Assembly (NCBI GenBank): GCA_030539395.1
Contig: JAUNSC010000008.1
Coordinates: 1-64,000, forward strand
Source: Eubacteriales bacterium
GTDB lineage: Bacteria; Bacillota; Clostridia; Lachnospirales; Lachnospiraceae
Direction: 5' to 3'
DNA: 64,000 bases
Under the pieces are notes generated by a model. That model had not been told where the DNA came from and did no database searches. It was given only the letters and a program-made list of their open reading frames with translations. Position numbers and translations under genes: made by a program. Shown piece by piece: positions 24,779-33,878 of this stretch. Each line of letters begins with the position of its first letter. The stretch's first letter is position 1.

Positions 24779-25405
24779 ATGTGGAATTATGAGAAAAGAT
24801 TGCAATATCCTGTTAACATCACCACGCCAAATGCAAAACTGGCACAATTTATTATGAGTCAATACGGTGGTCCGGATGGGGAAATTTCAGCCTCTATGCG
24901 CTATCTCTCCCAGCGTTATTCTATGCCGGATCGCGTGACAATGGGTGTCCTTACCGATATCGGAACAGAAGAACTGGCGCATTTCGAGCTTGTGGCAGCA
25001 ATCATTCACCAGCTGACAAGAAATCTTTCTATGGAAGAAATTGAAAATTCCGGTCTTGGACCCTATTATATTGATCACACCATCGGTGTCTGGCCTCAGG
25101 CTTCAGCCGGCATTCCTTTCAATGCATGCGAGTTCCAGGTAAAAGGCGACACCATTACAGATCTGGTGGAAGATATGGCTGCCGAACAAAAAGCCCGCAG
25201 CACATACGATAACATTTTACGCGTTGTCCGCAATACACCGGAAGTCGCTGATCCAATCCGTTTCCTGCGCGAACGTGAAATCGTTCATTTTCAGAGATTT
25301 GGTGAGGCTTTGCGTAATGTTCAGGAAAAACTTGACAGCAAAAATTTCTATGCTTTTAATCCAGGGTTTGATGCACCTGCTTCCTGCCCTGACTGCAGTG
25401 AATAA
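24779..25405 (+). CDS. cotJC: CotJC, manganese-catalase-family spore coat protein
   Basis: A 208-aa four-helix-bundle protein of the manganese catalase family. Dimanganese ligand motifs are visible: TDIGTEELAHFE near residues 60-70 and REREIVHFQRFG near 163-173. It is part of the CotJ coat complex and probably removes H2O2 at the spore surface or mother cell. The ribosome site AAAGGAGG lies at the end of cotJB. A Cu/Zn-SOD-like gene follows 3 nt later, giving a superoxide-plus-peroxide pair in one operon. Confidence 0.95.
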   Translation: MWNYEKRLQYPVNITTPNAKLAQFIMSQYGGPDGEISASMRYLSQRYSMPDRVTMGVLTDIGTEELAHFELVAAIIHQLTRNLSMEEIENSGLGPYYIDHTIGVWPQASAGIPFNACEFQVKGDTITDLVEDMAAEQKARSTYDNILRVVRNTPEVADPIRFLREREIVHFQRFGEALRNVQEKLDSKNFYAFNPGFDAPASCPDCSE

Positions 25406-25408
25406 AAG

Positions 25409-25894
25409 ATGCGAAATGAAATTCAAAATATTATAAAAGAATCGGAACCAGAAAGCTTTGCCCAAATTAAAGGTGCAAGGGAAAACCACTCCATTTCGGG
25501 AAAAGTATTATTTTATCCCATTTGGAATGGTACACTGGTAGTCGCAGAAATTTGCGGACTTCCTTTTAAAAAAACAGATTGTAACGGACGTTTTTTCGGT
25601 TTTCACATCCACGAAGGCAGTTCCTGTAAAGATGATAAAACAGAACCTTTTGAAGCTGCTATGGGCCACTTTAATCCAAAAAACTGCCCACATCCGTACC
25701 ATAAAGGAGATTTACCGGTTCTGGTCGGAAACAGTGGTTATACATTTTCAATTTTTTTCACCGACCGCTTTACCCCTGAAGAAATTGTCGGCCGTACGAT
25801 TGTGATCCACGATATGCCGGACGATTTCAAATCACAGCCTTCCGGAGACTCCGGAACAAAAATTGCCTGCGGAGAAATAAAATTCTTTCAATAA
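25409..25894 (+). CDS. Cu/Zn superoxide dismutase-like protein, cytoplasmic or spore-associated
   Basis: 161 aa with the SOD_Cu fold signature and no signal peptide. Candidate metal ligands are all present: His66 and His68 (FHIHEG), His87 (GHFNP), His95, His98 and Asp101 (HPYHKGDLP) and His134 (VIHDMPDD). The structural disulfide cysteines correspond to Cys73 and Cys154. The active-site Arg of classical enzymes is Lys151 here (GTKIACG), and the zinc loop is about six residues shorter. It starts 3 nt after cotJC. Most bacterial enzymes of this type are exported, so an unexported one in a spore-coat operon is notable. Confidence 0.88.
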   Translation: MRNEIQNIIKESEPESFAQIKGARENHSISGKVLFYPIWNGTLVVAEICGLPFKKTDCNGRFFGFHIHEGSSCKDDKTEPFEAAMGHFNPKNCPHPYHKGDLPVLVGNSGYTFSIFFTDRFTPEEIVGRTIVIHDMPDDFKSQPSGDSGTKIACGEIKFFQ

Positions 25895-25906
25895 TTGTCC
25901 TGTTTT

Positions 25907-25929
25907 GAGGAGGGTATCCGTCCCTCCTC
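25907..25929 (+). terminator. Hairpin terminator of the cotJ-SOD operon
   Basis: GAGGAGGG (25907-25914) pairs with CCCTCCTC (25922-25929). The following T tract is weak (ATTCCTTT), so termination may be partial. Confidence 0.65.
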
Positions 25930-26034
25930 ATTCCTTTAACATGAAACCATACAAATAATTACCTGCCAAAAACTTTTCATAATGCATACGTAAACTTATC
26001 ACTTATCATGTGCTTCTTCTCAATACATTTGCTA

Positions 26035-26063
26035 TTGCAATTCAATCATTTTTTTTGTATAAT
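26035..26063 (+). promoter_or_regulatory. Promoter of the TAXI TRAP operon
   Basis: TTGCAA (26035-26040), a 17-nt spacer and TATAAT (26058-26063) lie 49 nt upstream of the ATG at 26113. No operator palindrome is obvious. Confidence 0.7.
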
Positions 26064-26112
26064 TATTCGCATAGGCAAAAGCAAATTTTGCCAAAGGAAA
26101 GGAAAGAATATT

Positions 26113-27210
26113 ATGAAAAAAAGATTTATGACTCTTGTTGCCCTTTGTATAACCGGAACGATACTTCTGACTGGTTGTGGAAACGACTCCAAGGAAACAG
26201 AAAAAGTTACTGAAACAGCGGCAGCAGATGTTGTACTGGAATCAGAAGAAGAATCAGCCGCAGCTGCAGAAACTGCTGCTGAATCTGAAACAGAAGCCGC
26301 TGAATCTGAGGCTTCTGCTCCGGTAGATAAAGTTGAACTTACACTTGCAACCGGCGGTGAAACAGGTACATATTACGCAGTAGGTAATGTTATGGCTACT
26401 ACACTTAATCCATTGCTCAGCTATTCCGATATCAAAGTTGTCGTATCCGGCGGTTCTCAGGATGACATTATTCGTATTGAAGATGGTGAAGCTCACCTTG
26501 GAACAGTACAGAATGACGTTATGAGCTACGCTATGAACGGAACAGATACATTTGAAGAATTGGGGGCATGTACAAACTTCCGTGCTGTCGCAGGCCTTTA
26601 TGATGAGACATGCCAGATCATCTCTACAAACCCGGATATTAAAACTGTTTCCGATCTGAAAGGTAAAACCGTTTCCGTAGGTGATGCAGGTTCTGGTGTA
26701 GAATTTAATGCACGTCAGATTCTGGAAGCATACGATCTTACATTTGATGATATTACACCGGTAAACTCAAGCTTCGGCGATTCTGCAAGCAGCCTGAAAG
26801 ATGGTAAAATTGATGCAGCATTCATCACAGCAGGTGCTCCTACTGTTGCCGTAACAGACCTGGCTACTACAAATGATGTTAACGTTGTTGCAATTGATGA
26901 TGAGCACGCAGCAAAACTTGTTGAAGAACATCCGTTCTATACACAGACTACTATTCCTGGCGGCACATACAAAGGTTCTGATGAAGATGTATCAACTGTT
27001 TCTGTACGTGCTACCCTGATTGCATCCGCTGACCTGTCAGATGATGTTGTATACGAGCTGACAAAAGCACTTTTTGAAAATCAGGAGACCATGGCTGCAG
27101 CTCATGCAAAATTTGAAGAACTTTCCGTTGAATCAGCTCTGAATGGTATTGATGTAGAATTCCATCCGGGAGCTCAGAAATATTACGAAGAAGTAGGCGC
27201 ATGGAAATAA
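26113..27210 (+). CDS. TAXI-family TRAP transporter substrate-binding lipoprotein
   Basis: 365 aa. It has a lipoprotein signal with LLTGC (Cys near residue 22) and an acidic Glu/Ala-rich linker (about 25-75), as often seen in clostridial binding lipoproteins. The TAXI (TRAP-associated extracytoplasmic immunogenic) domain follows: ATGGETGTYYAVG at its start, VVVSGGSQDDI, GEAHLGTVQND, LKGKTVSVGDAGSGVEFNAR. The substrate is unknown; characterised members bind dicarboxylates such as glutamate. The ATG at 26113 follows AAAGGAAAGG; an upstream in-frame start at 26008 is rejected because it precedes the promoter -10. Confidence 0.93.
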   Translation: MKKRFMTLVALCITGTILLTGCGNDSKETEKVTETAAADVVLESEEESAAAAETAAESETEAAESEASAPVDKVELTLATGGETGTYYAVGNVMATTLNPLLSYSDIKVVVSGGSQDDIIRIEDGEAHLGTVQNDVMSYAMNGTDTFEELGACTNFRAVAGLYDETCQIISTNPDIKTVSDLKGKTVSVGDAGSGVEFNARQILEAYDLTFDDITPVNSSFGDSASSLKDGKIDAAFITAGAPTVAVTDLATTNDVNVVAIDDEHAAKLVEEHPFYTQTTIPGGTYKGSDEDVSTVSVRATLIASADLSDDVVYELTKALFENQETMAAAHAKFEELSVESALNGIDVEFHPGAQKYYEEVGAWK

Positions 27211-27237
27211 TTAAATAACCTGTACAGGATGTTTTGT

Positions 27238-27277
27238 GAGCAGCCAAATGGGACAAAACCCCTGAGGCTGCTCTTTT
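27238..27277 (+). terminator. Intercistronic hairpin between TAXI binding protein and permease
   Basis: GAGCAGCC (27238-27245) and GGCTGCTC (27266-27273) followed by TTTT. It sits between two genes that must work together. It probably gives partial termination or mRNA stabilisation, so the binding protein is made in excess over the permease. Confidence 0.75.
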
Positions 27278-27309
27278 ACATTTATATAACAATCAAAGGA
27301 GGAATTTAT

Positions 27310-29304
27310 TTGACAGAAAAAAACACTACACCCCCCAACACTTCGGCAGCAGATGCTGCTACAACTGCTGCACAAGATGTAGAAGCAATCATGAAAAAAT
27401 ATGACAGGGAATCAAATACCCGTATCTATACTGGTGTTCCCAAAATGGTAGTCCGCTATCTTTTCGTTGCTTTTTCCCTTTTCTGCATCTGGATGAATCT
27501 GTATGCAAACTGGGATGAAAGAATCAGGCGAACCAGCTTTCTTGGCATGATTATTCTTATGGTATTTATCATGTACCCGGCCAGAAAAGGTAAAGCAGGA
27601 AAACCGAATCATATTCCTGTCATAGACATAATTCTTGGACTTCTGGGTTCTGCCTGCTACTTTTATTACACTTTTAACTGCAGCGCAATCATTAAGCGTT
27701 CTTCACGTATTACAGATTTCCAGATTCTTGTAGGTGTTATCGGAATCCTGATCCTTGTTGAGGCCTGCCGACGTGTTGTAGGACTTCCAATTATTTTTGT
27801 GGCAACAGCATTTATCATTTATGCTTTTACGCAGAACTATACAAAGCCTATGTTCGGATTGAAGAATATTGTATATCAGTTATTTTACACAACCAACGGC
27901 ATTATCGGAACCCCTCTGAATGTATGTTCAACGTTTATCGTCCTGTTCATTATATTTGGTGCCTTCCTGGAAGCCACTGGCATTTCCCAGTTCTTTATTC
28001 AGTGTGCAAATGCCATAGCCGGTTCTTCATCCGGTGGTCCTGCTAAAGTAGCCGTCATCTCTTCTGCTCTTTGCGGTATGGTTTCCGGTTCATCGGTTGG
28101 TAATACAGTAACTACTGGTTCCGTTACAATTCCACTGATGAAGGATACTGGATTTGAAAGCAATTTTGCCGGTGCTGTTGAAGCTGCCGCTTCCACCGGT
28201 GGACAGATTATGCCCCCTATCATGGGTGCTGCTGCTTTCCTCATGGCTGAAATGTGTGGTGTTCCCTATAAAGATATTGCCATAAAAGCTATCTTACCGG
28301 CACTGCTCTACTTCATCGGAATCTTCATTATGGTACATTTCCGAGCTAAGAAAAAAGGATTAAAAGGCCTCTCAAAAGATCAGCTTCCAAAGCTGCGCAA
28401 CCTGATCACTCGTGTTTATTTACTTCTTCCTCTGGTACTTCTGGTAGTTATTATTATGCGCGGTTTTACTATGTCCCGCGCGGCAGTACTTGCAACCTTA
28501 TGTGCTATCGGTGTGAGTCTTTTAAATACAGGTATTGCTAAAATTACTAGCCAGCCTGACGAAAATACCATGACACCTTCCAGGTTCTTTGACGCACTGG
28601 AAAATGGTGCTAAGAATACCTTATCTGTTGCAGTTTCCTGTGCAATGGCGGGAATTATCGCAGGTGTTGTGACAATGACCGGTCTTGGCGCAGTTCTGGT
28701 AACTACCATTACCACTCTTGCAAACGGACATTTAATCATCGCTCTGTTCCTTACCATGATCACCTGCATCATCCTCGGAATGGGACTTCCGACCACTGCA
28801 ACATACATTATCATGGCAACCACATGTGCCCCGATTCTTGTAAGCGGTATGGGACTCAATCTGATTGCTGCAAACATGTTCGTATTCTATTTTGGTATTG
28901 TTGCAGATATTACACCGCCTGTTGCACTTGCTGCTTATGCCGGTGCTGCTATTGCGAAGGCAAATCCCATGAAAACCGGTGCTGCAGCCTCTAAACTTGC
29001 TATTGCTGCTTTTATCATTCCATATGTATTTTCGCTGAATCCGGCTATGCTGTTTATTGATACAAATGCAATAGAAGTTATCATGATCATTATTACTTCT
29101 CTTGTTGGTATGATTGGTCTTTCCAGTGGTCTGGAAGGATATTTGCTCAGAGATATGAATACGATAGAACGTATTGCTGCCGGCGCTGCTGGTCTGATGC
29201 TGATTTATCCTGGAACAGCAACTGATATTATTGGTCTTGCTGTGGTAATTATTCTTGTACTAATTCAGCTTCGCAGCAGATCATCAGACAAAGCAGTGGC
29301 ATAA
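27310..29304 (+). CDS. Fused TRAP transporter permease (DctQM-type, TAXI partner)
   Basis: About 664 aa. An N-terminal small-subunit-like part of about four helices (70-220) is fused to a large DctM-like domain of about 12 helices (220-655). The typical TRAP segments are GSSSGGPAKVAVISSALCGMVSGSSVGNTVTTG, AAASTGGQIMPPIMGAAAFLMAE and GLPTTATYI. A TTG at 27310 is chosen because AAAGGAGG sits 7 nt upstream; the first 40 residues are polar and cytoplasmic. It transports an unknown organic acid with Na+ or H+ in concert with the TAXI protein. Confidence 0.94.
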   Translation: MTEKNTTPPNTSAADAATTAAQDVEAIMKKYDRESNTRIYTGVPKMVVRYLFVAFSLFCIWMNLYANWDERIRRTSFLGMIILMVFIMYPARKGKAGKPNHIPVIDIILGLLGSACYFYYTFNCSAIIKRSSRITDFQILVGVIGILILVEACRRVVGLPIIFVATAFIIYAFTQNYTKPMFGLKNIVYQLFYTTNGIIGTPLNVCSTFIVLFIIFGAFLEATGISQFFIQCANAIAGSSSGGPAKVAVISSALCGMVSGSSVGNTVTTGSVTIPLMKDTGFESNFAGAVEAAASTGGQIMPPIMGAAAFLMAEMCGVPYKDIAIKAILPALLYFIGIFIMVHFRAKKKGLKGLSKDQLPKLRNLITRVYLLLPLVLLVVIIMRGFTMSRAAVLATLCAIGVSLLNTGIAKITSQPDENTMTPSRFFDALENGAKNTLSVAVSCAMAGIIAGVVTMTGLGAVLVTTITTLANGHLIIALFLTMITCIILGMGLPTTATYIIMATTCAPILVSGMGLNLIAANMFVFYFGIVADITPPVALAAYAGAAIAKANPMKTGAAASKLAIAAFIIPYVFSLNPAMLFIDTNAIEVIMIIITSLVGMIGLSSGLEGYLLRDMNTIERIAAGAAGLMLIYPGTATDIIGLAVVIILVLIQLRSRSSDKAVA

Positions 29305-29316
29305 ATAGATGCACCA

Positions 29317-29367
29317 AAGAGGGAATCCCGGAAGTAATAAAATAACTTTCGGGGATTCCCTCTTTTT
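29317..29367 (+). terminator. Terminator of the TAXI TRAP operon
   Basis: AGAGGGAATCCC and GGGATTCCCTCT (outer arms) with an extended inner stem are followed by TTTTTG, directly after the permease stop. Confidence 0.85.
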
Positions 29368-29370
29368 GAA

Positions 29371-29412
29371 AAAATAGCATTGCAGGAGGAAAATCTCCAG
29401 CAATGCTATTTT
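29371..29412. terminator. Second, bidirectional terminator between the two TRAP loci
   Basis: AAAATAGCATTGC (29371-29383) and GCAATGCTATTTT (29400-29412) form a 13-bp stem over a partly paired loop (GGAG/CTCC). It serves the minus-strand dctM gene. Confidence 0.85.
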
Positions 29413-29447
29413 CTATTTAGATGAATAACACACCACTTCTTTGTTCT

Positions 29448-30734
29448 TTAGAACAGTGCCGGGAAGAACAACTTCGGAATCGCAAGCCACAAATCCGGGA
29501 ACAGGATCATAAAGAGCAATATTAACAATGATGACAGGAAATACGGTAATGTGCCCTTGAACGCATCTTCAATGGTAATGCCGCTGATAGAAGATGCCAG
29601 AAGCAGACACAATCCATATGGCGGTGTTACAAGGCCAAGAGCCAGAGTAACAACAATGATCAGACCCAGGATAATCGGGCTGATACCAAGAGATGTTGCA
29701 GACGGCAGGATAATCGGCACGAACAGGATCATAGCCGGTACCGCATCCATGAATGTACCTACAAACAGGAAGAACAATACAACCACAATCAGGAATACCA
29801 GTTTTCCTGCTGCCAGATTCATGAAGAATCCCTGTACAATCGTATTCAGCTGATAATAGCTGAGAAGCTCTCCAAGTGCATTTGCCGTAGCAAGAGCAAA
29901 CAGAGACAGGGAAGACATCTTCATAGTCTCAACCAGGATTCTCGGAAGGTTCTTTACTTTGATGGTCCTGTAATAGAAAATACCTACCAGTAATGCATAA
30001 ATGCAGGCAAATGCTGCGGATTCTGTCGGTGTAAACAGACCGGATACAATACCTCCAATCAGGATGATCGGTGTAAGCAGCGCCGGAAGGGATTTCAGCA
30101 CCAACTTGACAGCTTCCTTAACCGGAGTCGGTTTTTCCTTCGGAAAGTTTTTCTTGTTGGAATACATCTTAACCACAACCATCATGGCAAGACCAAGAAG
30201 GATTCCCGGAACAAGACCTGTCATAAACAGAGCCCCTGTGCTGACATTTGCAATACCGGAATATACAACCATGGTAATACTCGGAGGAATAATTGATCCC
30301 AATGTGGAGGATGCCGCCGTTACACCAACAGATGTGCCTTTGTCATAACCTCTCTTCTCCATTGCCGGAATAAAGATTTTTCCAACACCAGCTGTATCAG
30401 CCTGTGATGAGCCGGAAATACCGGCAAAAATCATAGAAACCAGAATATTGGAATAAGCAAGACCACCGCGGAAACGTCCTACCAGAGCGTTACAGCAATC
30501 GATCAATTTTTCTGTAATTTCACCTTCATTCATCAGATTTGCTGCCAGAATGAACAGTGGAACTGCCAGAAGAGTAAAGCTGTTCAGACCATTGAACATC
30601 TTAGAAAATACTACTGTATTCGGAACAGCTGCTAACGCATTTATACCGATGAAGGATATAATACCAAGGGCAAAGCAGATTGGCACGCCGATAGCAACAA
30701 AAACAACAAATAAAATAACGAGTAACGCTGCCAT
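29448..30734 (-). CDS. TRAP transporter large permease (DctM/YiaN-like)
   Basis: 428 aa, about 12 membrane helices, the normal size for DctM. It has an N-terminal GVPICFALGI helix, the GISGSSQADTAGVGKIFIPAM loop, ASSTLGSIIPPSITMVVYSG, GTFMDAVPAMILFVPI, and the end LVTPPYGLCLLL. It abuts dctQ. It is the last gene of the yiaK-like locus. With the periplasmic DctP protein it probably imports a sugar acid or keto acid. Confidence 0.95.
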   Translation of the reverse strand: MAALLVILFVVFVAIGVPICFALGIISFIGINALAAVPNTVVFSKMFNGLNSFTLLAVPLFILAANLMNEGEITEKLIDCCNALVGRFRGGLAYSNILVSMIFAGISGSSQADTAGVGKIFIPAMEKRGYDKGTSVGVTAASSTLGSIIPPSITMVVYSGIANVSTGALFMTGLVPGILLGLAMMVVVKMYSNKKNFPKEKPTPVKEAVKLVLKSLPALLTPIILIGGIVSGLFTPTESAAFACIYALLVGIFYYRTIKVKNLPRILVETMKMSSLSLFALATANALGELLSYYQLNTIVQGFFMNLAAGKLVFLIVVVLFFLFVGTFMDAVPAMILFVPIILPSATSLGISPIILGLIIVVTLALGLVTPPYGLCLLLASSISGITIEDAFKGTLPYFLSSLLILLFMILFPDLWLAIPKLFFPALF

Positions 30735-31220
30735 TTAGTTTTCTCCTCCTTTGCCAAAGTTTTTAATATCATTGATAATATGGTATACCAGATAAATGGA
30801 GGATGTCAAACCGCAAAGCGGAAGACAGAGCCATGTCGGTCCTCTTTTAAATTGCGGGATATTTACCCATGTATAATTCCAGAACTGTTTTGTTACCTGT
30901 ACTCCATAGTAAACCATCAGCACTGAAAAGAACAGCATCAAAATAGAAATAATAACACTCAGTACCGATTTTGCCTTTTCGTCTTTCATCATATCAGCAA
31001 GACTTGTAAATGCGAAATGCTTTCTCTCATAAACCTGTGTAGCCGCTCCCATAAATACAGCCCAGATAAAAGAATACATTGAAACATCTTCTGTCCAGGT
31101 TGCGGAAATTCCCATATAACGAGTTACAATCTGAGTTACAACAGCTATAAGGAAAATGAAAAGGAAGACAGCTGCAACCAAAATCTGGATTTTCTCCAGT
31201 GTGTCTAATACTTTCTTCAT
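30735..31220 (-). CDS. TRAP transporter small permease (DctQ/YiaM-like)
   Basis: 161 aa with four predicted membrane helices. The family motif is visible in TRYMGISATWTEDVSMYSFIWAVFMGAA (R-Y...W-x-E-E/D) in helices 1-2. It lies between dctP and dctM, as in E. coli yiaMNO-type sets. Confidence 0.92.
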   Translation of the reverse strand: MKKVLDTLEKIQILVAAVFLFIFLIAVVTQIVTRYMGISATWTEDVSMYSFIWAVFMGAATQVYERKHFAFTSLADMMKDEKAKSVLSVIISILMLFFSVLMVYYGVQVTKQFWNYTWVNIPQFKRGPTWLCLPLCGLTSSIYLVYHIINDIKNFGKGGEN

Positions 31221-31256
31221 AAATAAAGCCCTCTCCTATTTGCCTTTTCTTGATAA

Positions 31257-31283
31257 GAGACCGTCCGTTTACTGAACGGTCTC
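31257..31283 (-). terminator. Intercistronic hairpin downstream of dctP
   Basis: GAGACCGT (31257-31264) and ACGGTCTC (31276-31283) form an 8-bp stem between dctP and dctQ. There is no long T tract on the minus strand, so it is more likely an mRNA stabiliser or partial terminator, as in the other TRAP operon of this window. Confidence 0.55.
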
Positions 31284-31315
31284 CATATTCCTCTTAAAAT
31301 TATGTATACTGAAAT

Positions 31316-32329
31316 TTATTTTGCTGCGTCACGTACCATCTGCAGATATTCTGTCATGTTGTTGTCTTCTGCAAATTTGTCCTGAATCGGTTCTGCGATT
31401 GCTTTGAAAGCAGCGATATCAATATCAGCATTTTCTGTGATAATTGCACCGTCTTCGATACATTTCTGTTTGGATTCTTCAAACATCTGCATTGTAACTG
31501 CTCTTTCTTCTTCTGTAGCTGCTACAACTGCTTCGTCGATCCAGCCCTTCTGCTCGTCTGTCAGGCTGTCATAGAATGCGCCGCTCATAAGCAGAAGACG
31601 TGTTGTAAAGTCATGATGTGTTTCGCTGATATACTTACCATTATCTGTCTTATGATGGTCTTTCAGCATCAGGTTTGTGTAGTCATTCTCAGCACCGTCT
31701 ACAACGCCCTGCTGAAGTCCCTGATACAGCTCGCCCCATGCTACAGATGTCGGAATAGCTCCGCAGCCCTGGAAGAAGTCCATCTGTACCTGAGAAGACT
31801 GTGTACGGATTTTCAGACCTTTCAGATCATCCGGGCATGTAACTGCCTGTTTTGCATATACGTCACGTACAGAAGATGACCAGTAACCCATAACTCTGAA
31901 TCTGTTTCCTGTTTTTTCTGTGATAACCTGTTTCATAGCATCACCGAATTCGCCGTCCAGACATGTTGACCAGTGATCAAAGCTGTCGAACAGGTATTCC
32001 AGAGAGAACATATCTACTTCCGGTACACCGATAGATGTCATGAATCCCGGAGAAGCAACAACCATGCTTGCTGCGCCCATTTCCAGTTTTTCAATCAGCT
32101 CAGATTCGTTCTCGCCAAGTGTTCCGTGATGAAGAGTAACCTCGATTGCGCCGCCTGAAAGCTCTTCAACAACTTCTTTGAACTTTTTGATACCGTAAGC
32201 GTACGGATTTTCTTCAGATGTCTGGTTGTGTGCAACGATCAGGTTAAGATCTGCTGCGGAAGCGCCGACACCTAAGATAGTTGCTGCCATAGCGCCTGTG
32301 AGTACTGCACTCAAAATTTTTTTGTTCAT
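31316..32329 (-). CDS. TRAP transporter substrate-binding protein (DctP/YiaO-like)
   Basis: 337 aa. A Sec signal peptide ends near ASA-ADL (residue 26). The DctP fold is clear: NPYAYGIKKFKEVVEELSGG, LHHGTLGENESELIEKLEMGAA, the carboxylate-clamp arginine in LKGLKIRTQSS, and GLQQGVVDGAENDY. An AAGGAGG precedes the ATG. The substrate is probably a sugar-derived keto acid, inferred from the yiaK- and yiaL-like neighbours. Confidence 0.94.
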   Translation of the reverse strand: MNKKILSAVLTGAMAATILGVGASAADLNLIVAHNQTSEENPYAYGIKKFKEVVEELSGGAIEVTLHHGTLGENESELIEKLEMGAASMVVASPGFMTSIGVPEVDMFSLEYLFDSFDHWSTCLDGEFGDAMKQVITEKTGNRFRVMGYWSSSVRDVYAKQAVTCPDDLKGLKIRTQSSQVQMDFFQGCGAIPTSVAWGELYQGLQQGVVDGAENDYTNLMLKDHHKTDNGKYISETHHDFTTRLLLMSGAFYDSLTDEQKGWIDEAVVAATEEERAVTMQMFEESKQKCIEDGAIITENADIDIAAFKAIAEPIQDKFAEDNNMTEYLQMVRDAAK

Positions 32330-32398
32330 TGGGAATTCCTCCTTATATGTTTAATTTGTTTTATATATTTACAGCTTTTCAAGCTGCAAAGTATCAAT

Positions 32399-32863
32399 TT
32401 ACAGTAATGCTACACTTACCTTTACTACTACTTTACGGATTGTCATGCTCTCTCCGCTGATCAGTCCAGGTTTATGCACATCACCCGGGAAAAAGATGTT
32501 GTAACTGCCCGGTCTTGCTTCCAGATATCCTTCATCTTCTACAGACTTATAAAAAATTAAATCTCTTTCATCAAAGCGTTCCGCAACTTCATATTTTCCG
32601 GTATCTGGTGTAAAACCAAGTTTTTCTTTTCCTGATGCGACAAACTGCACATCTACATATTTCTCATGAACTTCCGGCTTTCCTTCCTCTACCGGTTTTG
32701 TCACACAGTCCATAACCTGTGCATAAATATCTTTTCCCTGAATCTCGTAAACACCTGTTTCCATCTTTGTGAAATCATTTGCTTTCAGATATTCCAGAGC
32801 AGTCTGAATTGCCTTCGGATATGTACTAACCACATCTTTGGCATAAATAGATGATGAAATCAT
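32399..32863 (-). CDS. YhcH/YjgK/YiaL family protein
   Basis: 154 aa, DUF386 (YhcH/YjgK/YiaL) cupin-like protein. It has the conserved HEKYVDVQFVASGKEKLGF block near 65-85 and FFPGDVHKPG near 120-130, with metal-binding His and Glu. Family members are found in sialic acid, ascorbate and uronate loci and are thought to act on sugar acids or their anomers. The ATG at 32863 follows GGGAGG, 14 nt after the yiaK-like stop; an in-frame start further upstream inside that gene is rejected. Confidence 0.9.
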   Translation of the reverse strand: MISSSIYAKDVVSTYPKAIQTALEYLKANDFTKMETGVYEIQGKDIYAQVMDCVTKPVEEGKPEVHEKYVDVQFVASGKEKLGFTPDTGKYEVAERFDERDLIFYKSVEDEGYLEARPGSYNIFFPGDVHKPGLISGESMTIRKVVVKVSVALL

Positions 32864-32876
32864 ATGTATCCTCCCT

Positions 32877-33878
32877 TTACATGGCCAGAACTTTGTTCCA
32901 TACCTCTTCGATAACCGGTACGCCAAGTTCCATATTCTCTTTCACTTCTTTTGCCACACGCTCACCCGGATAAAGTACCGGTTTGTCGGCCTCAAGCGGT
33001 TCGGATGTCTTAAGGTCTGCAATAATATGATCCACAATGGCATCCGTCTCTTCAACTGTGTTAAATCTGCCCGGATCAATCGCTATCATTACCTGTGATA
33101 AGCCCACCTCATCGCCAAAAGTTCCAATATCACCAACAGAATTGCCTTTGGTTAATACAGTTGCAATCAGGTCAAGCACGATAGAAATACCGCTTCCCTT
33201 CCAGTAACCCATTGGAAGAACTCTCCATGTCTTCTCAATCTCTGCCGGATCTGTTGTAAGATTTCCCTGTGTATCATAACCGCCCGGTACCGGAAGCTGT
33301 TTTCCTTTCAGTTTACAATCCTCCAGTTTTCCATAAGAAAACTGAGACACTGCGCAGTCAACCACCACATGCTCACCATTGCTTCTTGGAATCGCGAAAA
33401 TAATCGGATTGTTTCCAATCTTGCGGTCTCTTCCACCCCATGCCGGCATATTCGGCATCGTATTTGACCAGCAAATTCCAATCATTCCCTTATCTGCAGC
33501 CTGCCAGCCATAACTGCCTCCGCGCATCCAATGATTGTTGTTTCCCAGTGCAATAATGCCCACGCCATACTGCTTTGCAAGTTCACAGGCGCGATCCATC
33601 GCTCTCCTGGCATTCAGCGGTCCCATTCCACGATGACCATCCCATCGTTCCATAAGTCCGGCACTCATTTCACAGGTAGCAACATTTTCCGGCTTAATTT
33701 CACCTTTATCAAGGTATTCCACTACTCTCGGAAAACGGTTCAGACCATGAGAATAAACCCCTGCCAGACTATTCTGGGCAAATACAGTGGCCGCATCTTC
33801 TGCACCTTTTTCATCAAACCCTTTTTTCAGCAGTACCCGCTTGAACTCCTGAAGCATGTCCTCATACTTAACTCTCAT
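32877..33878 (-). CDS. Ldh2-family oxidoreductase, YiaK-like (2,3-diketo-L-gulonate reductase type)
   Basis: 333-aa NAD(P)H-dependent reductase of the malate/L-lactate/sulfolactate (Ldh2) superfamily. The N-terminal YSHGLNRFPR places the catalytic histidine at position 44, as in E. coli YiaK. GNNNHWMRGGSYGWQA and NTMPNMPAWGGRDRKIGNNPI carry the nucleotide-binding and active-site features of the YiaK group. It heads a set of yiaL-, dctP-, dctQ- and dctM-like genes, the same components as E. coli yiaKLMNO. The exact substrate is inferred. The operator at 34009 lies 131 nt upstream. Confidence 0.88.
   Translation of the reverse strand: MRVKYEDMLQEFKRVLLKKGFDEKGAEDAATVFAQNSLAGVYSHGLNRFPRVVEYLDKGEIKPENVATCEMSAGLMERWDGHRGMGPLNARRAMDRACELAKQYGVGIIALGNNNHWMRGGSYGWQAADKGMIGICWSNTMPNMPAWGGRDRKIGNNPIIFAIPRSNGEHVVVDCAVSQFSYGKLEDCKLKGKQLPVPGGYDTQGNLTTDPAEIEKTWRVLPMGYWKGSGISIVLDLIATVLTKGNSVGDIGTFGDEVGLSQVMIAIDPGRFNTVEETDAIVDHIIADLKTSEPLEADKPVLYPGERVAKEVKENMELGVPVIEEVWNKVLAM

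Noticed and set aside
26008..26112. Longer TAXI binding protein with 35 extra residues
   Set aside because: The extension contains the promoter and removes the lipoprotein signal from the N-terminus; the ATG at 26113 has a good ribosome site.
28416..28877. Open frame antisense to the fused TRAP permease
   Set aside because: Fully embedded in a well-supported gene; rich in Val, Ile, Met and Pro as expected for the complement of hydrophobic codons; no start signals.
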